From: Actinomyces graevenitzii C83
Lineage (GTDB): Bacteria; Actinomycetota; Actinomycetes; Actinomycetales; Actinomycetaceae
Direction: 5' to 3'
DNA length: 64,000 nt
Assembly: GCF_000239695.1 (NCBI RefSeq)
Contig: NZ_JH470338.1
Location: forward strand, 1,212,315-1,276,314
Of this stretch, positions 19,681 through 28,630 are shown in pieces. Numbering within the stretch: position 1 is the stretch's first letter; the number at the start of each line of letters is the position of its first letter. Below the pieces are notes generated by a model. It searched no databases, was not told the origin of the DNA, and saw only the letters and a list, made by a program, of their open reading frames with translations. A program made the position numbers and the translations under genes.

Positions 19681-21282
19681 TTATGGGCGCGCCAAGCTTT
19701 GAGCCAGGGCGCGCCGGTCAACTTTACCGATGCCCTTATAGGGCAGCGCATCAGCTAGCAGCACCTGCTTGGGGCATTGGGCGCCACTAAGCTTTTGCTC
19801 CAGATAGACACGAATTTGGGCCAAAATAGCACCTTCATCTACCCGGCCCAGGCCCGGCATTGAAGCGGGCACCACCACTGCGGTAACCACCTGCCCCCAC
19901 TGCAAATCGGGTAAACCCACCACCGCGCATTCACTCACCAGCGGGTTTAAGGCCAGTAAGGCCTCAATCGGGCCGGGTTCCACCTTAATGCCGCCGCTAA
20001 TAATGACGTCATCTAGACGCCCAAGCACCTGTAGACGCCCATCTACAATCTGGCCCCTATCAGAAGTAATAAACCAGCGCCTGGCCGGCTCCCCGGCGCC
20101 CACATCAGAGCCGGCACCCGGCCCGCCCGCACCGGCCTCAGCGCCCGGTCTGGTCGCACCAGCCTCAGTGCTTTCAGGCGCGCTCGCAGTTTCACCCGCG
20201 TCGCGTGTTCCCTCGCCAGCCTGAGGGCGGCTAACAAAGCAGCGCTTAGTTAGCTCCTCATCACCCAGGTAACCGGTGGCCAGCATCGGCCCAGACAACC
20301 AAATTGCCCCGGTGGCCTGATCCACATCCATACTCACCCCAGGCAGTGGCTGGCCGTCATAGACACACCCGCCACAAGTTTCGCTCATACCATAGGTGGT
20401 AACCACCTTAATACCAGCGGCTTTAGCCTGCTCCAACAGCTGTGCATCAGCTGCCGCTCCCCCAATCAGCACCGCATCTAGCCGCGCCAAGGCACCGCGC
20501 AGCTGCTCATCATCCAAAGCCCGGCGCAACTGCGTGGGCACCAGCGAGGTATACACCGGGCAAGCCCTGCCGGAGTCGTCAGCAGCGAGCGCCCCCTCAG
20601 CCTCCCCGCCAACGCCACCAGCGCAGGAACTAACGGCGTCGTCGTCAAAGGAAGAAGCTGCGTCGCAATCAGCAGCAGCTGCGCAGGCGGCGTCGATAAC
20701 CTGCGCCACATGCTGGGGGTCAAAACCACCCTCCTTATAGGCGTTAAACACGTGCGTGCCGGCCACCGCCGCCCGCACCAAAACCTGCACCCCAGCCGCG
20801 TGATAGGCGGGCAAAGCCAGCACCCAAATTCCCGGCCCACCCAGGCGTTTATGGGTGGCCCGTGCCGACGCTACCAGCGCATCCATCGACACCCCCACCA
20901 GCTTGCCAGTGCCGGTAGTTGAGCCAGACGTACGCAGCACCATATCCACCCCCACACTGCGGCCACTAGCCCGGGCCGGGATCCGCCGCGCCAAATTCGC
21001 GGCCACCTCCCGCGTGTCTTCATGGGGTGCGATCGGCACAATAATTTCGCGGCTAGGGCGCAAATACTGTTTTGCCAGCGAACGCGCCTGGGCGCGGGCC
21101 ACATCCTCAGCGCTCAAACTACTGCGGCTAACCAGGCCTGGAGCGGAGGTTTGCGGCTTACGTAGGTGTCCGCCCCTACCGACGACGTCGGAAGCGTCCG
21201 CAGACATGCGCCTAGCTAACAGCTGGGCGAACTCCTCAATTTGCGCTGCACTTTGGGTGCGCTGGATGCGAAAAAGGCTCAC
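19681..21282 (-). CDS. menE: o-Succinylbenzoate-CoA ligase (menaquinone synthesis)
   Basis: The 533-aa protein is an adenylate-forming enzyme that makes succinylbenzoyl-CoA for menaquinone. It has the AMP-binding signature RTSGSTTGTGK, the VTTYGMSETCGG motif, SGPMLATGYLG, the DRGQIVDGRLQVLGR hinge and the C-terminal Lys context YKGIGKVDRR. The compact N-terminal half matches actinobacterial MenE. Two Ala/Gly/Glu/Ser-rich insertions (about residues 205-245 and 355-400) make it longer than typical. No other men genes lie in the window. A generic acyl-CoA ligase is the main alternative. Confidence 0.82.
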   Translation of the reverse strand: MSLFRIQRTQSAAQIEEFAQLLARRMSADASDVVGRGGHLRKPQTSAPGLVSRSSLSAEDVARAQARSLAKQYLRPSREIIVPIAPHEDTREVAANLARRIPARASGRSVGVDMVLRTSGSTTGTGKLVGVSMDALVASARATHKRLGGPGIWVLALPAYHAAGVQVLVRAAVAGTHVFNAYKEGGFDPQHVAQVIDAACAAAADCDAASSFDDDAVSSCAGGVGGEAEGALAADDSGRACPVYTSLVPTQLRRALDDEQLRGALARLDAVLIGGAAADAQLLEQAKAAGIKVVTTYGMSETCGGCVYDGQPLPGVSMDVDQATGAIWLSGPMLATGYLGDEELTKRCFVSRPQAGEGTRDAGETASAPESTEAGATRPGAEAGAGGPGAGSDVGAGEPARRWFITSDRGQIVDGRLQVLGRLDDVIISGGIKVEPGPIEALLALNPLVSECAVVGLPDLQWGQVVTAVVVPASMPGLGRVDEGAILAQIRVYLEQKLSGAQCPKQVLLADALPYKGIGKVDRRALAQSLARP

Positions 21283-21333
21283 GCTTTCAATGGTATGACT
21301 ACCAAGTCACAAAAATATGGTTAAGCTGCACTT

Positions 21334-21930
21334 ATGCGGCTTTTCCTAATGGTATTCGTGATCGCCTTGGCGTTGTATGCCCTCATTGACTGCGTGCGCA
21401 CACCCGAGGAGGACATGCCTGCGCATATGCCTAAACACCTGTGGATTACGCTGATTTTAATGTTCTCCACCATTGTGCTTGGCCCCCTGGCCTGGATCAT
21501 TACCTCCCGAGTAAGCGCCGCTGAGAAACGCGGCGGGCAGCTCAGTGGCGGGCTTTGGTCTGCGGAAAAAGGCGTGGAGCTGCATCTGTCACGTCAGGCT
21601 TCCGCTCCGGCTGCTCCCGACGACGACCCTGAGTTCCTGCGTAAATTAGATGAGCAGGTGCAAGCCGAAAAGCGCCGTCGTCAACGCGAACAGCTCCAAC
21701 AAAACCGCTCCCAGCGCCCCCAGGCCAGCCCCAATCAGGCGGGCCGCGAACAGGCAGGCCAGTCAGCTAAGAACCCCGCAGAGCCCACTAGCGGCCCCCA
21801 GGGCAGCAGCTCGCAGCCCGGCAAACCCAAGGAGCCCGGCAGCAGCCCCAAATCTGGCAGCACCCAAGACGGCAGTTCCAACACCACCCCGGACAGCCGC
21901 GAAAAAGAAGGCGAGCAGCCCGAAAACTAA
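21334..21930 (+). CDS. PLDc_N-type small membrane protein
   Basis: The first 60 residues form two membrane helices with the PLDc_N-like pattern ALYALIDCVRTPEEDMP and LGPLAWIITSR. The remaining 140 residues are a charged, Gln/Ser/Pro-rich cytoplasmic tail without recognisable domains. Proteins of this type commonly sit near menaquinone genes in actinobacteria. It is divergent from menE; no catalytic residues are present, and the function is unknown. Confidence 0.75.
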   Translation: MRLFLMVFVIALALYALIDCVRTPEEDMPAHMPKHLWITLILMFSTIVLGPLAWIITSRVSAAEKRGGQLSGGLWSAEKGVELHLSRQASAPAAPDDDPEFLRKLDEQVQAEKRRRQREQLQQNRSQRPQASPNQAGREQAGQSAKNPAEPTSGPQGSSSQPGKPKEPGSSPKSGSTQDGSSNTTPDSREKEGEQPEN

Positions 21931-21945
21931 ATCCAGTTACTGGAA

Positions 21946-22800
21946 CTAGGGCCAGTTACTGGTGTCCACCTCACGGTTATAGGCACGCGCATGCAGCAAC
22001 CAATCCCCCGGCAGCCAGCTACGGCCCACCAACTGGGGATGCTCAGGCAAAAACAAAGCCGCCCAAATAACCATCACTAGCTCAGCCCACTGCCCACGCA
22101 GCTTCAAACGCACGTTGCCCTGCTCATTGGTGGCCGCCAGCATCACTTCACCCACACCAGTTACCTGGCACTCGCGGATCTGCTGGTAACCGATGAACAT
22201 CACGCCGTCAGGCGTGCCCAGGTAGATGCCGTGGGTGGATACGCTCAGGCGGGCGTTGGCCAGGTGGCGCCATTTTTCAACCGCGTCACGCTCGGCGCGG
22301 CGTTTGCGGCGAGAATTAACTACCGCCTGGCCCCCAAAGAAGGCCGCCATCAGCGCCAACCCGGCAGCCCCGCCAGCTAAAAAGAAGCCGCGCAGAGGCT
22401 GATAGTTGCTGTTGTCACCGCGTTTAAAAGCCAGGATTTCCCCGTCGCAAGAACCCAGAATTACTTCGCCGCTGTGAGTGGGGCGAATCGGGTCAACTAC
22501 TGGAGAGACCGGGTTGGGTTTAAAACCTGCTCGCACAGCGGTGAGCACCTGCGCGGTATTCCACCAAACATAGTCTTGGCCGGTCCAGGGACGTTGGGGT
22601 TGGGGGCGCGGCTGCAGGGTGCGGCTAGCAGCTGGCACTAACTCGCCGGGAGCTGCCCCGCCGTGTCTGGGCCCGGCTGAGCTGCCGTGCGTAGTTGCCT
22701 CACCGTGCGTGGCTGAGCCACTGGGCTCGCTCGCCCCAGCTGGCTGCGACGGCGTCGTAGCCCCCTGATCTTGCGGCTGCTGAGGCGCCGACTGGCTCAC
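21946..22800 (-). CDS. Hypothetical single-pass membrane protein
   Basis: The 284-aa product begins with about 70 residues of Ser/Gly/Pro/Thr-rich sequence, contains one clear membrane helix (LRGFFLAGGAAGLALMAAFFGG, about 138-158) and a basic stop-transfer (SRRKRRAERD). A globular C-terminal part follows with STHGIYLGTPDGVMFIGY. It overlaps the histidine phosphatase by 4 bases and is probably co-expressed with it. I do not recognise the family. Confidence 0.65.
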   Translation of the reverse strand: MSQSAPQQPQDQGATTPSQPAGASEPSGSATHGEATTHGSSAGPRHGGAAPGELVPAASRTLQPRPQPQRPWTGQDYVWWNTAQVLTAVRAGFKPNPVSPVVDPIRPTHSGEVILGSCDGEILAFKRGDNSNYQPLRGFFLAGGAAGLALMAAFFGGQAVVNSRRKRRAERDAVEKWRHLANARLSVSTHGIYLGTPDGVMFIGYQQIRECQVTGVGEVMLAATNEQGNVRLKLRGQWAELVMVIWAALFLPEHPQLVGRSWLPGDWLLHARAYNREVDTSNWP

Positions 22801-23492
22801 GCACGACCCTCGCCGTCGCCGTCGCCAATTTTCAGCCCGGCCACGCCGGTGCCCGGCACCATGTCTTCAGCTTCATGCAGCAGCGCATTAGCCGGCTCGG
22901 TGTAGGCCAAGCCCACCAGGGTGTTGTCTTCAAAAGTTAAAGAGGTCAGGGAAGCTAAAGAGCATTGGCGTCGGCGCGGATCGTGGGCCAGAGGGCGCCC
23001 ATGCAGGAACAGGCTCAGCGACCAGATCGGTAGCTGGTGTGAAACTAGTAGCGCCTCATGGCCGCGTGCCTGCACCAGGGCGCTGCGCACGGCGGCGCTC
23101 ATACGCGCCACCAGCTGGGTGTAGGGCTCACCCCAGGAGGGACGCAGCGGGTTGATGTAGTAAGCCCAGTGTTCGGGGTGGGCTAGGACCCAACGGTTAC
23201 GGTTTACGGCCACACCCTCAAAGTGATTTTCGGCCTCAATTAGGCGCGCATCAGTGCCGGCTTTAACGCCAAAAGCGGCAGCGGTGGGGGCACCCGATTC
23301 CACGGCCCGCTCTAGGGGCGAGGTGGTTACCACGGTAATGTCTTTGCCGGTTTCTACCAGGTAATCTGCCACCATCTGGGCCATGGCATGGCCGCGAGGG
23401 GTCAGGTGGTAGCCGGGCATACGTCCATAGAGGACGCCTTGGGGGTTATCTACCTCGCCATGACGCATGACGTGAATTGTTGTGCGCACCAT
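22797..23492 (-). CDS. Histidine phosphatase (phosphoglycerate-mutase-like)
   Basis: This 231-aa protein carries the RHG active-site motif near the N terminus (HVMRHGEVDNP), the acid-base segment TTSPLERAVES and the second catalytic His in LLVSHQLPIWSL. It belongs to the histidine phosphatase superfamily; the substrate cannot be read from sequence, and the typical mutase length and motifs are not decisive. It is coupled by a 4-base overlap to the downstream membrane protein. Confidence 0.85.
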   Translation of the reverse strand: MVRTTIHVMRHGEVDNPQGVLYGRMPGYHLTPRGHAMAQMVADYLVETGKDITVVTTSPLERAVESGAPTAAAFGVKAGTDARLIEAENHFEGVAVNRNRWVLAHPEHWAYYINPLRPSWGEPYTQLVARMSAAVRSALVQARGHEALLVSHQLPIWSLSLFLHGRPLAHDPRRRQCSLASLTSLTFEDNTLVGLAYTEPANALLHEAEDMVPGTGVAGLKIGDGDGEGRA

Positions 23493-23531
23493 GGCGCCAA
23501 TTCTATGTCAGGCTTTTCAGCTCAGCACGCT

Positions 23532-24230
23532 TTAGTGTGCCAAGTCTGCGTCCGTAGTGATCTTCTCCAGCAGCTCAGTTAGTGTGGCCAGCTCACTGGG
23601 GGTGAAACGGTCGATTAGGTGGCGGCGCACCCCGTCAAGGTGGATGGGCGCGGTTTGAGCCAAAAACTCGTAGCCAGCCTTGGTTAGGTGGGCGTAGACG
23701 CCGCGTCGGTCATTGGGGCATGAGGAGCGCAATACGTAGCCGGCACGTTCTAGCCGCCCTACCGTGTGGGTTAGGCGTGAGCGCGAGTAGGAGACTTGGT
23801 CGGCCAGTTGACTCATGCGTACGCGCCCGGCTTCGCTTTCAAATAGGCGCACCAGGATCTCATATTCGTACATGGAGATGGCGGCGGCCTCGTCTAGCTC
23901 GTGGTTTAGGCGCGCCGACACTAGCGTGCTGGCCCCTAAAAAGGCTCGCCAGGCCCGCATTTGCGACTCGGTTAGTAGGTGCCTGTCGCCCTGCCCGCAG
24001 CCGGCAGCCGCAGCTTCTTGTCCACAGCCGCTAGCTGGCTCGCTTACTGCCTTGGTGGCTTCTTGCCCGCAGCCGACAACGGCGCCCGCAGCTGCCGTTT
24101 TAGGTGCAGCCCCCTGCCCGCAGCCGCCCGCAACACTAGAGCTAGCGGAAGCGGCGACGTCGTCGCCCATACCCGTTGCACCCGAAATTGCACTCGCTGC
24201 GCAGCTGGAGGCCATGTTTAAAGCTCTCAT
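23532..24230 (-). CDS. MarR-family regulator with N-terminal GCGQ repeats
   Basis: Residues from about 83 (ESQMRAWRAFLGAS) to the end are a standard MarR winged helix, with the recognition region LADQVSYSRSRLTHTVGRLERAG and the wing DRRGVYAHLT. The first 80 residues are unusual: Ala/Ser-rich with four GCGQ motifs about 13-22 residues apart. A second ATG at codon 6 has a better ribosome-binding site (GAGAG, 8 bases upstream) than the first. The inverted repeat at 24295-24321 could be its own operator. The ligand is unknown. Confidence 0.8.
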   Translation of the reverse strand: MRALNMASSCAASAISGATGMGDDVAASASSSVAGGCGQGAAPKTAAAGAVVGCGQEATKAVSEPASGCGQEAAAAGCGQGDRHLLTESQMRAWRAFLGASTLVSARLNHELDEAAAISMYEYEILVRLFESEAGRVRMSQLADQVSYSRSRLTHTVGRLERAGYVLRSSCPNDRRGVYAHLTKAGYEFLAQTAPIHLDGVRRHLIDRFTPSELATLTELLEKITTDADLAH

Positions 24231-24294
24231 TTCTTACTAGATTGTGCGGCCAAAGCAGCCAACAAACTAAAGTAGTTCAATAATAAAGTAAATC

Positions 24295-24321
24295 TTAGCG
24301 TGAAGGTAGTTATCACGCTTA
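24295..24321 (-). promoter_or_regulatory. Inverted repeat upstream of the MarR gene
   Basis: TTAGCGTGA (24295-24303) faces TCACGCTTA (24313-24321), complementary except for one position, about 65 bases upstream of the MarR start. It could be an autoregulatory operator or part of the bS22 terminator region; the sequence does not separate these. Confidence 0.3.
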
Positions 24322-24331
24322 GATAAACGAA

Positions 24332-24360
24332 ATGGCTGCCACCCTAGGGATAGCAGCCAT
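24332..24360 (-). terminator. Terminator downstream of bS22
   Basis: ATGGCTGC (24332-24339) pairs with GCAGCCAT (24353-24360). On the minus strand the hairpin is followed by TTCGTTT, giving a plausible intrinsic terminator just after the bS22 stop. Confidence 0.5.
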
Positions 24361-24382
24361 CCAAGCGCTCACGCGCCAGGCG

Positions 24383-24481
24383 TCACTTCTTGTTACGACG
24401 CTGGTGGCGAGTCTTACGAAGCAGCTTGCGGTGCTTCTTCTTGGACATGCGCTTACGGCGCTTCTTAATAACAGATCCCAT
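24383..24481 (-). CDS. Small ribosomal subunit protein bS22 (AURKAIP1/COX24-like)
   Basis: A 32-codon gene reads [19 protein letters not shown] and ends RHQRRNKK: very basic, 19 of 32 residues Lys or Arg. This matches the tiny actinobacterial 30S protein bS22, which lies near the decoding region and is often missed by gene finders. It sits 100 bases downstream of the HTH gene, the same pairing seen in mycobacteria. Sequence and context both support it. Confidence 0.93.
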   Translation of the reverse strand: MGSVIKKRRKRMSKKKHRKLLRKTRHQRRNKK

Positions 24482-24581
24482 ATGAGAACCTCACAGTCTT
24501 GCTAAGCGTGCCCAACGGCACCATGATCGGTTGCGGCCGGGCACACCGGCCACATACGTGACCAAATGAGTTTAACGCGTC

Positions 24582-24800
24582 TCAGGAGCCAAATGCAGCC
24601 GCGTCGCCGTGGCTCCAATCACCTAAGCCACTGGCCATGAACTCCTGGACAGCCGCCACGGGCACCCGGTAAGAACGTCCCACACGCATTGCGGGGAGCT
24701 CACCCGAGTGCACCAGGCGATACACGGTCATCTTGGACACCCGCATCATGGAGGCTACTTCCGCCACGGTCATGAAGGCGGGAGTCTGAGGCTGTGCCAT
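24582..24800 (-). CDS. BldC/excisionase-type HTH DNA-binding protein
   Basis: The 72-aa protein is a single winged helix-turn-helix: FMTVAEVASMMRVSKMTVYR, then LVHSGELPAMRVGRSYRVP. This family, related to BldC and excisionases, is almost always the upstream neighbour of bS22 in actinobacteria. It is likely chromosomal, not phage-derived, despite excisionase-like annotation. Its targets are unknown. Confidence 0.88.
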   Translation of the reverse strand: MAQPQTPAFMTVAEVASMMRVSKMTVYRLVHSGELPAMRVGRSYRVPVAAVQEFMASGLGDWSHGDAAAFGS

Positions 24801-25084
24801 CGCGCTGATTCCTGTCCTTGGGTTGGGCCCGCATTGGCGGGATCGATGTAACTATACCGGTTTAGGCTGGCAAATACAGCCGTTTTAAGTTTCGTTTTAA
24901 CTACAGTAATGGCGCCTATCAGCCAAATTGGAAACCGCCATATAAATTAGGGCCAACTACCTAGACACTAACTGGGTTAAGGTAAGTAGAGAAAGATACG
25001 TGTGGGTACCTACCGGCAGGCGTCGCAACCTATTTAGCGCCCTGTCACAAGCCCCATGCTTCCTGCAAAACGTAAGGTGACCTG

Positions 25085-26458
25085 TTGTTTTCGCGTGCTG
25101 TGCGGGCGTTTACCGATATACGCACCTGGCTGGAGCGGGTTGGACGCCACTCCAGCGCCCGCCTAGCCACCTGCCTATTTGCTGTAATTATCGTCATTAT
25201 CACAGCCCTACTTGAGCTGCCTATTGCCACCGCCAGCGGCGAGCGCGCTCCCTTCGTGGATGCTCTGTTCACCGCCACCAGCGCAGTTTGTGTAACCGGG
25301 CTTACCACTGTGGACACCGCCACCTACTGGTCTACCTTCGGCCAGGCCTGCATTATTTTGGCCACCGCCGTGGGCGGGCTGGGGGTTATGACCATTGCCT
25401 CGCTGCTGTCCTTGGCAGTTTCGCGCCACGTGGGCCTGTTCCAGCGTATGCTCACCGCCGATGAGCACCAGTCTCGTTTGGGCGACGTCGGCTCACTGCT
25501 GCGCGCGGTAATCATCGCGTCCCTGGCGGTTGAGGCTACCTTGGCTCTAGTGCTGTTCCCGCGCTTTTTAACGCTAGGCTATCCGCCACTTAAAAGCGCT
25601 TGGTATGCCTTCTTTATGGGCTTATCCATCTTCAATAATGCGGGCTTTGTGATTATGCCCGATGGCCTAGCTCCTCACGCTAGCGACTGGTGGATGTGTT
25701 TACCTATCGCGGTAGGTACTTTCGTGGGAGCTATTGGTTTCCCGGTGATTTTGGATGTGCATCGTAACTGGCGCATGCCGCGCAAGCTGTCATTACACTC
25801 CAAAATAACCATCTCTACCTATGTAATCATTTCGGTAATTAGCGCCATCTCTATCACCGCTTTTGAGTGGACTAACCCCTTTACCTACGGCCAGTTAGAT
25901 ACCAGCGGCAAGGTTCTTTCCGCCCTCGTCAACTCCGTAAACGCCCGCTCTAGCGGTCTAGCCACCATCCCCACCTCGCTAATGCGCGAAACCACCTGGC
26001 TACTGCAAGACGTCCTGATGTTTATTGGTGGCGGCTCAGCCTCCACTGCTGGCGGCATTAAAGTCACCACTTTGGCTGTACTGGTGCTGGCGATTGTGGC
26101 CGAAGCGCGCGGCGACAGCGACATTGAAGTATTTGGACGGCGTCTACCTACCTCCACTGTGCGCGTCTCAGTGGCCGTGGCCTTCGTGGGCGCCTCCATT
26201 GTGGTGGTAGCTACCCTGATGCTGTTGTGGCTGACCAACCTCTCTTTGGACACTATCCTCTTTGAGGTGATCAGCGCCTTCGCTACCGTGGGTCTATCTA
26301 CCGGCATCACGCCACTACTGCCCCTTGAAGCCAAATACGTCATTGTGGTGCTTATGTTTGTGGGTCGTACCGGCACTATGACCGCCGCCAGCGCCCTGGC
26401 CATGCGCGATCGACGTCGCGTCATCCGCTTCCCCGAAGAGCGCCCCATGATCGGTTAG
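25085..26458 (+). CDS. trkH: Trk/Ktr-type potassium channel subunit
   Basis: The 457-aa membrane protein forms the K+ pore. Four selectivity-loop regions with the expected Gly are seen: SAVCVTGLTT, IFNNAGF, ARSSGLATIP and FATVGLSTG. The TTG start is preceded by AAGGTGA six bases upstream. It is followed 135 bases later by its RCK gating subunit. The length and loops resemble KtrB/TrkH of the two-subunit type. No c-di-AMP riboswitch was recognised in the 280 bases upstream. Confidence 0.92.
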   Translation: MFSRAVRAFTDIRTWLERVGRHSSARLATCLFAVIIVIITALLELPIATASGERAPFVDALFTATSAVCVTGLTTVDTATYWSTFGQACIILATAVGGLGVMTIASLLSLAVSRHVGLFQRMLTADEHQSRLGDVGSLLRAVIIASLAVEATLALVLFPRFLTLGYPPLKSAWYAFFMGLSIFNNAGFVIMPDGLAPHASDWWMCLPIAVGTFVGAIGFPVILDVHRNWRMPRKLSLHSKITISTYVIISVISAISITAFEWTNPFTYGQLDTSGKVLSALVNSVNARSSGLATIPTSLMRETTWLLQDVLMFIGGGSASTAGGIKVTTLAVLVLAIVAEARGDSDIEVFGRRLPTSTVRVSVAVAFVGASIVVVATLMLLWLTNLSLDTILFEVISAFATVGLSTGITPLLPLEAKYVIVVLMFVGRTGTMTAASALAMRDRRRVIRFPEERPMIG

Positions 26459-26593
26459 CGGCCCAAAACGACGACGCCGCTCCCCCTGCAGCGCCCAGCC
26501 ACCCCGCGCCGTCGCCGCCACCCACCCGCGCTGTCATCCCAGCGCCGACCAGACCAAACAAGACAAAACCACAGCGAGACTTAAACTAGAACC

Positions 26594-27259
26594 ATGCCCC
26601 AGGTGAACCATCAAGACTCCACACTCGTAATCGGCCTTGGCCGCTTCGGCACCGCCGTCGCCGCCACCCTCGACCGTCTAGGACGCGAAGTGCTGGCAGT
26701 TGAGCACAACCCCAACACCGTGCGTCAATGGTCCGGGCGCATCCCCCTAATCGAAGCCGACGCCACCGACATGGAAGCCCTAGAACAGTTAGGCGCCACC
26801 GAATTTGGCACCGCCGTAGTGGGGGTGGCCTCCTCCCTGGAAGCCTCCGTGCTAATCACCTCCAACCTGGTAGAGCTAGGCATCGGCCAGATTTGGGCCA
26901 AAGCCATCAGCGCCACGCACGGGCGTATTTTGCACCGCATCGGCGCCAACCACGTGGTCTACCCCGAATACGACGCCGGCCAGCGCGCCGCCCACCTAGT
27001 GTCTGGGCGCATGCTGGACTACATCGAAATGGAAAAGAACGGCTTTTCCATCATCAAGATGCGTCCGCCGCACGAGCTGCACGGCTTCACTATCGGCCAG
27101 TCCAAGGTGCGCTCACGCTACGGGGTAAACATCATTGGTTTGATGAGCCCCGGTGAGCATTTTGAATACGCTACCCCGCAAACCATGGTGGGCGCTGAGG
27201 ATATTTTGGTGGTAGGTGGCGACGCTAACCTACTAGAGCACTTCGCTAACCGTCCCTGA
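26594..27259 (+). CDS. trkA: Trk/Ktr potassium channel regulatory RCK subunit
   Basis: The 221-aa protein has a Rossmann RCK_N domain with GLGRFGTAVAATLD and the acidic end of beta-2 (VEHNP), which bind nucleotide, and a TrkA_C domain from about residue 140 (FTIGQSKVRSRYGVNI). It forms the cytoplasmic gating ring for the channel encoded just upstream. The TrkA_C domain is the usual site for ligand control, often c-di-AMP in Gram-positives; that is family knowledge, not seen here. Confidence 0.92.
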   Translation: MPQVNHQDSTLVIGLGRFGTAVAATLDRLGREVLAVEHNPNTVRQWSGRIPLIEADATDMEALEQLGATEFGTAVVGVASSLEASVLITSNLVELGIGQIWAKAISATHGRILHRIGANHVVYPEYDAGQRAAHLVSGRMLDYIEMEKNGFSIIKMRPPHELHGFTIGQSKVRSRYGVNIIGLMSPGEHFEYATPQTMVGAEDILVVGGDANLLEHFANRP

Positions 27260-27406
27260 GCAGGGATTTTCTGAGCGCTAGCAAGCGCAAACGCATTGCC
27301 TGCGCCCGCGCAGCCACCTGCACGGGCGTGCGCAAACGTATTCACAAACTGCCCACATTGCCGTCTTTTCCCCGTCTTTGCAGCCCAGCGAGCAAAATTC
27401 TGAACT

Positions 27407-27422
27407 GTGATCCATAGATCAC
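27407..27422 (+). promoter_or_regulatory. Perfect palindrome operator before the polyol/pentose operon
   Basis: GTGATCCATAGATCAC is an inverted repeat with 6-bp perfect arms and a 4-base centre, ending 28 bases before the likely start codon at 27451 in the promoter region. It is the only clear operator-like element upstream of the operon. GTGA and TCAC are 8 bases apart, not the 6 of a CRP/GlxR site, so a GntR- or LacI-type regulator is more likely; none is encoded nearby. Confidence 0.5.
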
Positions 27423-27450
27423 TAGCTACACAATGGGGTTTGGAGTTTGC

Positions 27451-28512
27451 ATGAGCACGGTTGCAATTCTCGGGGCAGGAATTATGGCCTCGGCACTGAC
27501 TTTCCCGGTGACTGACAATGGACACCAGGTGAATCTGGTAGGCACCCACCTAGACCGAGACATTATTGACTCTATTCAGCGCACCGGCATCCACCCGGAG
27601 CTGGGCCTGAAAATGCCTGAGAATGTAACCGCTTTCCAGCTAGAAGAGGCTGAGGCCGCTTTTGCTGACGCAGATGTGGCCATGAGCGGCGTTAACTCTT
27701 TCGGGGTTGACTGGGCCGGGGCGCACCTAGCCACGCTACTAAAGCCGGGTATGAAAGTCCTATCCATCACCAAGGGTATGCAGGCTGATGAGAACGGCAA
27801 GCTGACCATGTTCCCTGACGTGCTGCGCGCAGCCGTTGGTGAGCCCCTAGCCAGCCAGGTGACCTGGTCAGCAATTGTGGGCCCCTCGATCGCCGGTGAG
27901 CTGGCGGTAGGCCACGACACCTGCGTGGTGTTCTGTGGTGAGGACCAGGCCAGCCTGGATGAACTGCAGCAAATGTGGACCACCGACTACTACCACATCT
28001 GGACTTCCACGGACTTCATTGGTCATGAGGTAGGCGCTGCCACCAAGAACATTTACGCTTTTGCCGCTGGTTTTGCTGACGGTCTGCTAGCCAAGGCCGG
28101 CAAGGAAAACGACCGTTACCGCATGTACAACTATGGGGCGGCCATCTTCGCCCAGGGGCAAACTGAGCTCACCCAGTTCATTGAGTTGCTGGGCGGCGAT
28201 GTAGCCACCGCTAAGGGCCTAGGCGGCGTCGGCGACATGTTCGTCACCTCTATGGGTGGGCGTAATGTACGCGCCGGCAAGTTCGTGGGCCAAGGCATCC
28301 CCTTCTCTGAGGTGCGCGACACCCACATGAAGGGGGTAACCATGGAGGGTGTGGCCGCTATTCGCGTGATTGGTGGGGCCCTGGCACCGCTGACTGAACG
28401 TGGGGTTATCAGTGAAGATGACTTCCCGCTGCTGCGTGCGCTACACGCCATCATTGTCGACGACGCCCCGCTGGAGATCCCCTGGGACAAGTTCTTTGGT
28501 GGTCGCCGCTAA
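27451..28512 (+). CDS. NAD(P)-dependent glycerol-3-phosphate-dehydrogenase-like enzyme
   Basis: The 353-aa protein has the N-terminal nucleotide-binding GAGIMASAL, the Lys contexts SITKG and GAATKNIYAFAAG, and the glycerophosphate-binding region GGVGDMFVTSMGGRN, all of the GpsA fold. GxGIMA differs from the usual GpsA GxGxWG, so substrate range may differ. ATG 27451 is preferred over 27433 because GGAG lies five bases before it. It begins an operon with AraM-like, kinase and aldolase genes, so it may act on a polyol or pentulose phosphate and not only in lipid synthesis. Confidence 0.8.
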   Translation: MSTVAILGAGIMASALTFPVTDNGHQVNLVGTHLDRDIIDSIQRTGIHPELGLKMPENVTAFQLEEAEAAFADADVAMSGVNSFGVDWAGAHLATLLKPGMKVLSITKGMQADENGKLTMFPDVLRAAVGEPLASQVTWSAIVGPSIAGELAVGHDTCVVFCGEDQASLDELQQMWTTDYYHIWTSTDFIGHEVGAATKNIYAFAAGFADGLLAKAGKENDRYRMYNYGAAIFAQGQTELTQFIELLGGDVATAKGLGGVGDMFVTSMGGRNVRAGKFVGQGIPFSEVRDTHMKGVTMEGVAAIRVIGGALAPLTERGVISEDDFPLLRALHAIIVDDAPLEIPWDKFFGGRR

Positions 28513-28541
28513 GGCACGCGGGGGTCTAACCAAAAAATTTT

Positions 28542-28573
28542 GGTGGCCGCCACTTAGAAAGTTGGCGGCCACC
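28542..28573 (+). promoter_or_regulatory. Strong hairpin between first and second genes of the operon
   Basis: GGTGGCCGCCA (28542-28552) pairs perfectly with TGGCGGCCACC (28563-28573) around a 10-base loop. No U-tract follows, so it is unlikely to be a complete terminator. It may stabilise the upstream message or cause differential expression. Confidence 0.5.
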
Positions 28574-28630
28574 GCCACAATCTGCACACTTACCGCATTT
28601 AACTAGTTAACTTTCGAAGGAGAAAAGTCA

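Noticed and set aside
24582-24800. Phage excisionase
   Set aside because: The bS22 neighbour identifies it as the conserved chromosomal BldC-like gene.
24841-25084. Possible c-di-AMP (ydaO) riboswitch before trkH
   Set aside because: The conserved ydaO core sequences were not found; only ordinary AT-rich leader sequence is visible.
27405-27424. CRP/GlxR binding site
   Set aside because: GTGA and TCAC are 8 bases apart, while the consensus needs 6.
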